From: an uncultured Veillonella sp.
GTDB taxonomy: Bacteria; Bacillota; Negativicutes; Veillonellales; Veillonellaceae
Reading direction: 5' to 3'
Length of the DNA stretch: 10,348 nucleotides
Assembly (NCBI RefSeq): GCF_938010505.1
Contig: NZ_CALLVP010000040.1
Location: forward strand, 1-10,348
This document shows, in pieces, positions 1 to 6,291 of the stretch. Made by a program: the position numbers and the translations under genes. Within the stretch, counting starts at the first letter, position 1; every line of letters begins with the position of its first letter. Under the pieces are notes generated by a model. The model was given only the letters and a program-made list of their open reading frames with translations. It was not told where the DNA came from and did not search any database.

Positions 1-324
1 CGCGATGAAGGCTATCTTATTATGGGTAGCGGTAATATCGTTCATAATCTAAGACACATAGAATGGGACAGTCCATCCGGCACCTCCGCCACAATTGAGT
101 TTGACCAATACATTTCTAAGGCAGTCTTAGAAAACGATATAGATGCTATTGTTAATTACACTCGACATCCTCAGGCTAGCTATGCAGCACCTACACCAGA
201 TCACTATCTGCCATTAATTTATATTATGGGTGCGAGTGAAAGTGCAAAACCGACTGTATTTAATCAAACTTATAATTTAGGCTCCCTATCCATGACAGGC
301 TTTATCTTTGAGGATGCAGAATAA
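1..324 (+). CDS. Extradiol dioxygenase, LigB/4,5-DOPA dioxygenase family (3' part only)
   Basis: This is the C-terminal 107 residues of a protein whose start lies left of the window; the frame is open from base 1 to a TAA at 322-324. The visible part contains EGYLIMGSGNIVHNLR, then DHYLPLIYIMGA and a closing GSLSMTGFIFE segment. Together these are typical of the C-terminal half of the LigB-fold class III extradiol dioxygenases annotated as 4,5-DOPA dioxygenase or YgiD. Family members use a non-haem metal to cleave catechol-type rings or act as poorly characterised aromatic-ring dioxygenases; the physiological substrate in anaerobes is not known. The metal-binding N-terminal part is outside the window, so integrity cannot be judged. 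An internal ATG at 22 is not a likely start because the conserved family sequence continues upstream of it. The gene is followed by a strong terminator at 362-396. Family assignment is good; the substrate is unknown. Confidence 0.85.
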   Translation, partial: RDEGYLIMGSGNIVHNLRHIEWDSPSGTSATIEFDQYISKAVLENDIDAIVNYTRHPQASYAAPTPDHYLPLIYIMGASESAKPTVFNQTYNLGSLSMTGFIFEDAE

Positions 325-361
325 TAACTTACACACTAATACTATATAAATCTATACACAC

Positions 362-396
362 AAAAACTGCTTGTACCTATGGTACAAGCAGATTTT
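362..396. terminator. Bidirectional intrinsic terminator
   Basis: Perfect 11-bp inverted repeat CTGCTTGTACC (367-377) and GGTACAAGCAG (381-391) with a 3-base loop. It is flanked by five A (362-366) on the left and ATTTT (392-396) on the right. It can therefore stop the plus-strand dioxygenase transcript and the minus-strand transcript of the peroxidase unit, which converge here. Confidence 0.85.
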
Positions 397-405
397 ATAT
401 GTCTA

Positions 406-450
406 TTATTTTTCAATATTTGATTTAAATTGATCAAGTGCAGCCTGTAC
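406..450 (-). pseudogene. Possible gene-end remnant downstream of the peroxidase gene
   Basis: On the minus strand, in the same frame as the peroxidase gene but after its TAG stop and a further TGA, there is an open stretch reading VQAALDQFKSNIEK followed by TAA at 406-408. The terminator begins directly after it. The residues look like a normal amphipathic protein C-terminus, and the codons are typical of the neighbouring genes. This is what a deleted gene, or a decayed duplicate of the peroxidase 3' end, would leave behind. At about 15 codons it is too short to identify, and chance is possible. Confidence 0.25.
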
Positions 451-468
451 TCACCTCAGGAATATAAA

Positions 469-1014
469 CTACACTAGTAATTCTTTAATGAAAGCTTCCA
501 TTTCCTCTGGGCTTACAACAGGCTCAAAACGGCCCACTACATTACCTTTACGATCTACAACAAATTTAGTAAAATTCCACTTTACTTCATCATCATTAAG
601 ATAATTAGGGTCAATACCATTAAGATAATCCGTAAGCATTTCCGTCTTATCACTAGGTGGGAATCCTTGGAATGGATGTTCTCGAATCATGTATTTGAAA
701 AGATCTAATGCACTTTCATCGCGCACATCTGCCTTTCCCATAACCGTAAAGGTCACACCGTAATTTAATTTACAAAACGATTGAATTTCGCTATTTGAAC
801 CAGGTTCTTCTTCTCCAAATTGATTGGAAGGAACGGCGATAATTTCTAAGCCTTCCTCCTTATATTGCTTGTATAAAGCCTCTAAGGCTTCATATTGATG
901 TGTAAAACCACATTTACTGGCCGTATTAACAATGATAAGAACCTTGCCTTCAAAATCTTTCAATGATTGTAACTCACCAGACTTTGTAGGCAGAAAAAAT
1001 TGATAAACAGACAT
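469..1014 (-). CDS. Glutathione peroxidase family protein (Cys type, probably thioredoxin-dependent)
   Basis: This 181-residue thioredoxin-fold peroxidase would reduce H2O2 or organic hydroperoxides in the cytoplasm. The peroxidatic site is Cys35 in NTASKCGFT, where selenoenzymes have selenocysteine. Gln65 in PSNQFGEEEPG and Trp146-Asn147 in KWNFTKF complete the Cys-Gln-Trp-Asn tetrad. Cys81 in FCKLNYGVTF sits where the resolving Cys of yeast Gpx3-type enzymes is found, so reduction by thioredoxin rather than glutathione is likely. The length is normal for the family. The ATG at 1014 has an AGGAG six bases upstream. The gene starts 18 bp after the stop of the upstream 267-aa gene, so the two are probably co-transcribed and end at the shared terminator at 362-396. 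The family is certain; the reductant is inferred. Confidence 0.95.
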   Translation of the reverse strand: MSVYQFFLPTKSGELQSLKDFEGKVLIIVNTASKCGFTHQYEALEALYKQYKEEGLEIIAVPSNQFGEEEPGSNSEIQSFCKLNYGVTFTVMGKADVRDESALDLFKYMIREHPFQGFPPSDKTEMLTDYLNGIDPNYLNDDEVKWNFTKFVVDRKGNVVGRFEPVVSPEEMEAFIKELLV

Positions 1015-1032
1015 ACTATCTCCTAACTTATA

Positions 1033-1836
1033 TTAATAATCGCTATTATATTTATAACGAATATCATAATCAAAGGCCGCCGTTGTTTCAGAGGCTGTTT
1101 CCTGCCATTCTGTAGGGGCTGTACCATCTTTATCAAGGAAGTAACCAGAGTCAAGATAGCGGATAATAATATAATTGGAATCCTTTTGGTCAAAACCGTT
1201 ACCGCGGGTAAAATCAATACCATGGCCTGTATTGCGCGTTACGATAGCCTCCAACAAAGGCAACGTAATGGCATTCAATGTGATTTTCATATCAGGAGAA
1301 TCAAAAATTTTTTTAAAGAAAGAGCTAGGTTTTTCTTCTTTATACACTAATAGTTTACTAATTGTACCATTAGATGCACACACTACGCGACGAATCTCAT
1401 TAATAGGAATATCTACCTTACCATTTAAGATAACACCGTTTTTAATAGTAATTTCTCGTTTTCCCATGTAGGAGTAATCTAGTGGCAATTGAAGCGTGTC
1501 TAAATTTGCAGGGAAGTCCGCTGTCAATTTATGGCGAGCAAAGGCAGCAATGATTGCTTTGGTTTCACGAATATTATGACCACCATTACAATCTGTACGG
1601 TCAGTATCTAAATCTTGGCCTTCAATATTTTTCCAATTGTGGTCTCTAAACACAATCGTATAATTAGAGTTTGAATTTAAATATCTTGTGAGATGAAGCT
1701 CATTTACATCTTCAAAATTAATGTCGGTTACAACCTGCCCATTTTTATCTTTACAAAGTACACCATTGTAACTAATCGTTAAGGTACGATCAGCACTTTC
1801 AAAAACAACGGGATGTGTGTCGAATACAGAAATCAT
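1033..1836 (-). CDS. Unrecognised protein with two PH-like repeats
   Basis: I do not recognise this 267-residue protein. It has no signal peptide or membrane segment and should be cytoplasmic. Two stretches look like related beta-rich modules: about residues 10-105 (VVFESADRTLTISYNGVL, ending in the helix ETKAIIAAFARHKL) and about 120-200 (KREITIKNGVILNGKVDIP, ending in the helix LNAITLPLLEAIVTR). Both run from an ITI/LTI strand, through a GV-turn and a strand with D-I-x-x-x-E, to a C-terminal helix, which resembles bacterial PH-like domains. The tail (about 205-267) is rich in Asp, Tyr and Thr. The ATG at 1836 has a strong AAGGAG seven to eight bases upstream. It lies just upstream of the peroxidase gene, so a role linked to oxidative stress is possible but is only inferred from position. 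It is real as a gene; its function is unknown. Confidence 0.85.
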   Translation of the reverse strand: MISVFDTHPVVFESADRTLTISYNGVLCKDKNGQVVTDINFEDVNELHLTRYLNSNSNYTIVFRDHNWKNIEGQDLDTDRTDCNGGHNIRETKAIIAAFARHKLTADFPANLDTLQLPLDYSYMGKREITIKNGVILNGKVDIPINEIRRVVCASNGTISKLLVYKEEKPSSFFKKIFDSPDMKITLNAITLPLLEAIVTRNTGHGIDFTRGNGFDQKDSNYIIIRYLDSGYFLDKDGTAPTEWQETASETTAAFDYDIRYKYNSDY

Positions 1837-2071
1837 AGCCCTCTCCTTTTCACGACTCTAAACACAACTACACTTGTACATATCAAGTGCATTTACTAAA
1901 ACATTGATTAAATATATTAATTAAATATTCTTAACTTAATCATACACCTTCTATATAAATTTAAACAACTACTATATTTTTCTGACTCTCTATGTTCTAA
2001 ATTAACTTACAAACACTATATGCTTTCACCAATATATTTACAAAAGATATCAAACAATATCTGTATAAAAC
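1837..2071. other. AT-rich gap upstream of the 267-aa gene
   Basis: No gene is visible here. The minus strand should hold the promoter for the 267-aa/peroxidase unit, but several AT-rich hexamers compete and none is clear. Two short inverted repeats are present: CACTTG/CAAGTG with a 7-base spacer (1871-1889), about 35-50 bases before the start codon, and AGATAT/ATATCT (2045-2062). The first is placed where an operator could be, but six-base arms are weak evidence. Confidence 0.4.
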
Positions 2072-2102
2072 AAAAAAGCTGATTCCGAAGAATCAGCTTT
2101 TT
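2072..2102. terminator. Intrinsic terminator of pta
   Basis: Inverted repeat AGCTGATTC (2077-2085) and GAATCAGCT (2090-2098) with loop CGAA, bordered by A-runs on the left and T-runs on the right. On the minus strand the hairpin is followed by six T, ending the pta transcript 40 bases after its stop codon. The symmetry also allows termination from the other side. Confidence 0.9.
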
Positions 2103-2141
2103 ATATTTCATTGAATCGTTCAAATGAAGTTATTATGGAAA

Positions 2142-3140
2142 TTAGATGCTTTCAACAGCAGCGATAGCCGCAACGTCTACAACGTCTTGAGCGGAGCAAC
2201 CGCGGGAAAGGTCATGGATAGGTTTAGCCAAACCTTGAATCAATGGACCAATAGCGTCAGCTCCAGCGAAGCGTTGAACCAATTTGTAACCAATATTAGC
2301 AGATTGAAGATCAGGGAAAATCAAGATGTTAGCTTTACCAGCTACATGAGAGCCAGGAGCTTTCTTTTCTGCTACGGAAGGAACGATGGAAGCGTCCAAT
2401 TGTAATTCGCCGTCGAATTTGAAGTCCACATTACGTTCTTTCAACATGTTAACAGCTTCTACTACTTTGTCTACTTCTGGAGTGGAAGCGGAACCTTTAG
2501 TGGAGAAGGACAACATGGATACGCGAGGATCAGCCATGCCAACAACTTTGCGAGCTTTTTCTACAGTGGATTCTGCAATATCAGCTAATTGTTCGCTAGT
2601 TGGGTTAGGCAATACGCCGCAGTCGGAGAAGATGAGCATGCCATCATCGCCATATTCTTTTTTATCTGTGAACATAACCATTGTGGAGGATACAGTTTTA
2701 AGACCTGGTTTAGTACCTACAACTTGTAATGCAGCGCGCAATACAGATGCAGTTGGAGTAGCAGAACCAGCAACCATGCCATCTACTGCGCCAAGACGAA
2801 CAAGCATAGCGCCGAAGAATAAGCAGTCGCCTTTCATAGTTGCGTCAGCTTTTTCAGGAGTCATACCTTTTTTAGCGCGCAATTCTACGAATGTATCAAC
2901 CATTTCTTGGTAACGATCGTAGTTAGTCGGATCGATGATTTCAGCGCCTTCGATGGATACGCCAGCAGCTTTAGCAGCTTCAGCGATTTCAGCAGGATTA
3001 CCTACTAATACAGGTGTGCAGAAACCTTCTTTTAAAATGATTTCAGTAGCTACAAAAACACGTTCATCTTGGTACTCTGGCAATACGATTTTTTTACCTA
3101 ATGGTTTTACTTGGTTTTTCAAATTTTGAATTAAATCCAC
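2142..3140 (-). CDS. pta: Phosphate acetyltransferase
   Basis: This cytoplasmic enzyme interconverts acetyl-CoA plus phosphate and acetyl phosphate plus CoA. With acetate kinase (not in this window) it gives ATP during fermentation. At 332 residues it is the short single-domain form, lacking the N-terminal domains of enterobacterial Pta. Visible motifs are GSATPT (125-130), a nucleotide/CoA-site region ANILIFPDLQSANIGYKL (270-287) and HDLSRGCSAQDV (309-320). In the last motif, Ser312, Arg313 and Asp319 correspond to the catalytic Ser309/Arg310/Asp316 of the Methanosarcina thermophila enzyme. I place the start at the GTG at 3140 because AAGGAGG lies eight bases upstream and the homologous protein begins there; the in-frame ATG at 3179 would lie at the predicted transcription start and upstream of this ribosome site. 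The gene stands alone, divergent from the LUD-domain gene, and ends at a strong terminator. Confidence 0.96.
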   Translation of the reverse strand: MDLIQNLKNQVKPLGKKIVLPEYQDERVFVATEIILKEGFCTPVLVGNPAEIAEAAKAAGVSIEGAEIIDPTNYDRYQEMVDTFVELRAKKGMTPEKADATMKGDCLFFGAMLVRLGAVDGMVAGSATPTASVLRAALQVVGTKPGLKTVSSTMVMFTDKKEYGDDGMLIFSDCGVLPNPTSEQLADIAESTVEKARKVVGMADPRVSMLSFSTKGSASTPEVDKVVEAVNMLKERNVDFKFDGELQLDASIVPSVAEKKAPGSHVAGKANILIFPDLQSANIGYKLVQRFAGADAIGPLIQGLAKPIHDLSRGCSAQDVVDVAAIAAVESI

Positions 3141-3148
3141 GATTTTTG

Positions 3149-3155
3149 CCTCCTT
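3149..3155 (-). promoter_or_regulatory. Ribosome binding site fixing the GTG start of pta
   Basis: On the minus strand this reads AAGGAGG, a near-perfect anti-16S match, eight bases before the GTG at 3138-3140. It decides the start codon in favour of GTG over the ATG 39 bases further upstream. Confidence 0.9.
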
Positions 3156-3160
3156 AACAT

Positions 3161-3192
3161 TGGCATTATGCCATATCAATACTATTATTATA
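3161..3192 (-). promoter_or_regulatory. pta: pta promoter -10 with downstream palindrome
   Basis: The minus strand has a perfect TATAAT at 3187-3192; the -35 region (TTTAAC, 17 bases upstream) is weak. Transcription would start near 3180. Directly downstream, 3161-3173 is a perfect 13-base palindrome TGGCATTATGCCA, between the start point and the ribosome site. It could be an operator or a small 5' UTR hairpin; which one is not decidable from sequence. Confidence 0.55.
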
Positions 3193-3264
3193 GCAAATTC
3201 AACCTATTGGTTAAAGCAAAAATTATTTCTTAGCCTATCATTCCAATTTTACTCCTTTTAGTGA

Positions 3265-3366
3265 AAGTTGGAATTCATTCCCACTTCTCCAATTTTTACC
3301 TATCAACTTGGAATCTATTCCAACTTTAACACTTTTTTATGACTAATTTGGATTCTATTCCAACTT
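3265..3366. repeat. Three phased 22-bp palindromes between pta and the LUD gene
   Basis: Three copies of the pattern AAGTTGGAAT-2 bases-ATTCCAACTT occur at 3265-3286, 3305-3326 and 3345-3366, each starting exactly 40 bp after the previous one. Arm pairing has one mismatch in copies 1 and 2 and two in copy 3. A further half-site, ATTCCAA, is at 3240-3246. The 18-bp spacers are only loosely alike, so the palindromes are what is conserved. The array lies centrally between the predicted divergent start points (about 3180 and 3440). This is best read as a multi-site operator for a dimeric regulator acting on one or both genes. The two-base centre rules out ordinary RNA hairpins of full length. I cannot name the regulator. 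Confidence 0.8.
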
Positions 3367-3404
3367 TTAAAAGAGTATCACCTGAATGATCCCATGATAA
3401 AGTA

Positions 3405-3433
3405 TTGGCTTAGTTATATTAAAAGGCTACAAT
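3405..3433 (+). promoter_or_regulatory. Predicted promoter of the LUD-domain gene
   Basis: TTGGCT (3405-3410), a 17-base spacer and TACAAT (3428-3433) form a reasonable sigma-70/SigA-type promoter, giving a start near 3440 and a leader of about 60 bases. A second possible -10, TATACT at 3450-3455, lies just downstream. The palindrome array ends about 40 bases upstream of the -35. Confidence 0.5.
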
Positions 3434-3499
3434 AATACCAAGACATTGCTATACTAATTATCAAGAGGATACTACTTTTATCCCCATTCAGGAGGAATC

Positions 3500-4177
3500 A
3501 TGGCGAATACAGAAACGACAATCGACGCAGTTATGCATCCACAGCCTAACGAAACGCCCATAGATATAGAAAAGACAATCAAAGCCTTAGAGCGAAATAA
3601 ATTTATAGTCCATTATTTTGAAACGGGCTCTGAAGCTATTTTCTATTTAAAAGGTCGTATTCAAAATAAACGTGTAGCCATCGGCGATTCTCGCACTTTA
3701 TTAGAAATAGGTGTTTATGATGCTTTATCTAAGGTCAACGAGGACATAACGGATATTCAACGTCCACTTCCCGGTGAAAGCTTCCGCGACACCGCATTGC
3801 GCACAATGGGCCGTGATGTATTCCTCACCTCTGTAAACGCTCTTGCTCAAACAGGAGAAATGGTGAATATCGACGGTACAGGCAATCGTGTAGCTGCGTC
3901 ATTATTCGGATCCCAAGAGGTATTTTTTGTATTAGGTATCAACAAAATCACACTCGATTTATCCTCTGCCATTTATCGTGCACGAAATGTAGCCGCTCCA
4001 CTCAACAGTAAAAAGAATAAAAAGAGTTCTCTCAATCCATGTGCTACATTAGAAGAGAAATGCTATGACTGTGGTTCTCCCGACCGCATATGTAATGCAT
4101 TAACCATTTACTATAAAAAGATGCGCAATATGCAAACCATGGAAGTCATCATCATTAATGAATCTTTAGGCTTCTAA
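3500..4177 (+). CDS. LUD-domain protein (LutC/YkgG family, DUF162)
   Basis: This cytoplasmic protein has 225 residues, nearly all one LUD domain. Diagnostic segments are IDGTGNRVAASLFG (124-137), VLGINKITLDLSSAIYRARNVAAPLNS (144-170, the conserved block after it) and the C-terminal Cys region: C181-x6-C188-x2-C191-x6-C198, ending in PDRICNA. The four Cys could bind a metal or Fe-S centre. In Bacillus, the LUD protein LutC works with LutA and LutB in L-lactate oxidation, but stand-alone LUD proteins such as this one, with no lutAB beside it, have unproven roles. AGGAGG lies four bases before the ATG at 3500. The gene is divergent from pta and shares the palindrome array with it, which suggests a link to lactate/acetyl-CoA metabolism. 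Its 3' end overlaps the convergent XRE gene by 23 bp. Confidence 0.88.
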   Translation: MANTETTIDAVMHPQPNETPIDIEKTIKALERNKFIVHYFETGSEAIFYLKGRIQNKRVAIGDSRTLLEIGVYDALSKVNEDITDIQRPLPGESFRDTALRTMGRDVFLTSVNALAQTGEMVNIDGTGNRVAASLFGSQEVFFVLGINKITLDLSSAIYRARNVAAPLNSKKNKKSSLNPCATLEEKCYDCGSPDRICNALTIYYKKMRNMQTMEVIIINESLGF

Positions 4178-4430
4178 CAGCTTGAGGTCCATTCAAAAAA
4201 TCTTGTATACTCATTTCTCCGAGTCCATATACAACCCGATAAATTGTAGACCACCTCGGATCGATAGAACCACTTTCAAGATCACTAATATAAGATTGAG
4301 CTAGACCAGATTTATCTGCTAATTGATACTGGGTCATTCCCAATTGTCTGCGCCAAAGTAAAATCAATACACCAAGTTTATGAATTTCTTGTCGAACTTG
4401 TAAGTCTTGACAACATACGATAGGATTCAT
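4155..4430 (-). CDS. Small XRE-family transcriptional regulator
   Basis: This is a 91-residue protein made almost entirely of one helix-turn-helix domain (about residues 17-78). LGMTQYQLADKSGLAQSYISDLESG carries the two HTH helices, with AQSYISDLE as the recognition helix, followed by the usual IYRVVYGLG helix. It has no separate sensor or oligomerisation domain; two Cys at positions 6-7 are a possible but unsupported redox handle. The ribosome site is weak (AGAGG, five bases before the ATG). The gene is tail-to-tail with the LUD gene, overlapping its last 23 bp, and no terminator follows its own stop. It might regulate nearby genes, including the pta/LUD pair, but the sequence does not show this. 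Confidence 0.85.
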   Translation of the reverse strand: MNPIVCCQDLQVRQEIHKLGVLILLWRRQLGMTQYQLADKSGLAQSYISDLESGSIDPRWSTIYRVVYGLGEMSIQDFLNGPQAVRSLKIH

Positions 4431-4528
4431 GCCAACCTCTATCTACTTTCTCCCTCAACACATACTTATGCCTTTACTATACGGCTAGGCTCAGTCAGCG
4501 CCTAGTAGTAGTTGAAATGCAATAACAC

Positions 4529-4578
4529 AAAAGCCTTAACAAAAACTAATGTTTAAATCAGTTTAGTTAAGGCTTTTT
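4529..4578. terminator. Intrinsic terminator beyond the XRE gene
   Basis: A 12-bp stem AAAAGCCTTAAC (4529-4540) and GTTAAGGCTTTT (4566-4577) encloses a 25-base loop with a smaller AACT/AGTT stem. It ends in TTTTT on the plus strand, with a weaker T-run on the minus strand. No plus-strand gene ends immediately before it, so the LUD gene transcript, running antisense through the XRE gene, is the likely customer. Upstream, CTAGGC/GCCTAG (4485-4505) forms a small extra inverted repeat. Confidence 0.7.
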
Positions 4579-4848
4579 ACTATGTAGATTACGTTGCGTA
4601 GGATTTCATCATTTCGTGGAATTTTAGTATATATAAAAATTATTATCATTAAAAATACAGTGAATAAATCAAAAAATACAGGTATTATCTATATATTACT
4701 ATTTCTATACAGTATTCATACATTATGCATACACTTGATTTATAAAATCACCTAGTTCTATTAATACTACAAGAAGACTATACGATGTATAGTAAATACG
4801 CAATATTGTTAACATACATTGAGAAATAATAAGTCTATTAACAATACA
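4579..4848. other. Gene-free AT-rich stretch between two terminators
   Basis: I see no coding frame of useful length here. It holds ACTATAC-GAT-GTATAGT (4777-4793), a hairpin whose arms reappear in the terminator at 4849-4881. It also holds a 9-bp inverted repeat TATTGTTAA (4804-4812) and TTAACAATA (4838-4846) with a 25-base loop, directly beside that terminator. The rest is low-complexity A/T with no convincing promoter. Confidence 0.45.
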
Positions 4849-4881
4849 AAAGGACTATACGGTTCAACTGTATAGTCCTTT
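4849..4881. terminator. Terminator of the GltA-like gene
   Basis: A perfect 12-bp stem AAAGGACTATAC (4849-4860) and GTATAGTCCTTT (4870-4881) with a 9-base loop lies 19 bases after the stop codon of the minus-strand gene. The U-tract on that strand is short (CCTTTTG), so the long stem does most of the work. Confidence 0.75.
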
Positions 4882-4899
4882 CTATGTATTTATATAAGA

Positions 4900-6252
4900 T
4901 TATTGAGTAATGCTTTCTTGTGCTTTTTTGATTTCCATGTATTTAACCATGCCATCAACAGCTTTTTTAGCTTCACGCATCGCTAATACTACAGTAGCTG
5001 GTTTATGTACAACGTCACCGCCTGCAAATACGCCTTTACGGTTAGTCATACCATAAGGATCTTCTGCAGTAATAATGTAACCTTTTTCGTCTACTTGTAG
5101 GTTATTACCTTCCCCAACAAGACGAGCATTTGGTTTATGACCTGCAGCGATAATGATTTTATCTACAGGCATTACTTGGAAGTTACCAGTGCCGTGGATA
5201 CCTGCACCATCTTCGTTAAGCGCCATCACTTCGTATTTGAAGCCTTCTACCTTATCTTTACCTTCTACGCCTACTGGAGAAGCGAACCATTGGAATTGAA
5301 CACCTTCAGCACGCGCTTCTTCGTATTCAGATAACAAGGCTGGCATTTGCTCTTGGCTACGGCGGTATGCTACAGTTACCGCTTTACAACCTAAACGCAC
5401 GCATGTACGAGCCGCATCCATCGCTACATTACCACCACCGATGATAATTACGCGATCGCCTTTTTTAACAGGAATTTGTTCTTCATCAAGCTCGCCATTT
5501 TCTACCAATTGTACATTCGTCAACAAGTACATTGCTTGGAATACGCCATGCACTTCATCATTTTCCATGCGCACTTCTTGAGGAATATGCGTACCAGTAC
5601 CGATAAAGATGGAGTCAAAACCTTCAGCAAAGAGATCGTCCAAGGTTTTATCTTGACCGATAAATGTATTGCATACAAATTTAACGCCTAAGCCTTCAAG
5701 GCGAGCGATTTCACGACGTACAACGGCTTTAGACAAACGGAATTCTGGAATACCGAATAAGAGTACCCCACCTGGTTCAGATTGGCCTTCAAATACAGTT
5801 ACCTCATAACCGAGTTTAGCCACATCACCTGCTACGGACAAGCCTGCAGGACCAGAACCTACTACAGCTACCTTACCGAGATCTTGTTTGATTTTCTTAG
5901 GTTTGCGAAGTTCATTGATGCTTTCAAAATCAGCCGCGAAGCGTTCCAATTTACCGATATTAATAGGCGGTTTTTTTGCCTTATTCATGATACAGTTGCC
6001 TTCACATTGATTTTCACGTGGACATACGCGACCACAGATAGATGGCAAGTTTGTGCGTTCCGCCAAGATATCATTGGCCTCACCAAAGTTACCGCGTGCG
6101 ATGGCTTGAATGAAACGAGGGATTTCGTTTTCAATAGGACAACCCATTTTACACAATGGCTTTGGACAATTTAGACAACGTTTCGCCTCGGCGAGCGCTT
6201 CCTCCAGCGTATAATCCGCATCAAAATGTAGTGGTTTTAATTCGTTACTCAT
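4900..6252 (-). CDS. gltA: Glutamate synthase small-subunit-like NADPH oxidoreductase (GltA/GltD type)
   Basis: This 450-residue cytoplasmic flavoprotein passes electrons between NAD(P)H, FAD and two 4Fe-4S clusters. The Cys-rich N-terminus has CLNCPKPLCKMGC (Cys26, 29, 34, 38) and CGRVCPRENQCEGNC (Cys73, 77, 83, 87). GSGPAGLS (132-139) is the FAD Rossmann loop. GGGNVAMD (272-279) plus YRRSQEQMP (296-304) form the NAD(P)H site, with Arg297-Arg298 suggesting NADPH. GVFAGGDV (407-414) is the second FAD motif. The length fits the stand-alone proteins annotated NADPH-dependent glutamate synthase, which in anaerobes also resemble NfnB/SudA. Neither a large GltB subunit nor an NfnA partner is adjacent, so the true reaction is open. 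The ATG at 6252 has AGGAGG eight bases upstream. The gene is single, with a structured leader and its own terminator. Confidence 0.9.
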   Translation of the reverse strand: MSNELKPLHFDADYTLEEALAEAKRCLNCPKPLCKMGCPIENEIPRFIQAIARGNFGEANDILAERTNLPSICGRVCPRENQCEGNCIMNKAKKPPINIGKLERFAADFESINELRKPKKIKQDLGKVAVVGSGPAGLSVAGDVAKLGYEVTVFEGQSEPGGVLLFGIPEFRLSKAVVRREIARLEGLGVKFVCNTFIGQDKTLDDLFAEGFDSIFIGTGTHIPQEVRMENDEVHGVFQAMYLLTNVQLVENGELDEEQIPVKKGDRVIIIGGGNVAMDAARTCVRLGCKAVTVAYRRSQEQMPALLSEYEEARAEGVQFQWFASPVGVEGKDKVEGFKYEVMALNEDGAGIHGTGNFQVMPVDKIIIAAGHKPNARLVGEGNNLQVDEKGYIITAEDPYGMTNRKGVFAGGDVVHKPATVVLAMREAKKAVDGMVKYMEIKKAQESITQ

Positions 6253-6291
6253 GGCACATGCCTCCTAACAAGGATCCAGTACTATACTTAT

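Noticed and set aside
469..1014. Selenocysteine-containing peroxidase
   Set aside because: The active-site codon is an ordinary Cys codon and there is no in-frame TGA within the gene.
1871..1889. CACTTG/CAAGTG operator upstream of the 267-aa gene
   Set aside because: Six-base arms in AT-rich sequence are common by chance and no second copy is present; noted only in the gap description.
2386..2913. Long plus-strand open frame opposite pta
   Set aside because: It is fully antisense to a clear pta gene, has no ribosome site and no family features.
3265..3366. CRISPR-like array (22-bp repeat, 18-bp spacer)
   Set aside because: Only three copies, the repeats are imperfect palindromes with drift, the spacers are partly alike and too short, and there are no cas genes. 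An operator array fits better.
5782..6174. Plus-strand open frame opposite the GltA-like gene
   Set aside because: It mirrors the conserved Fe-S/FAD coding region and shows no protein family signal or ribosome site.
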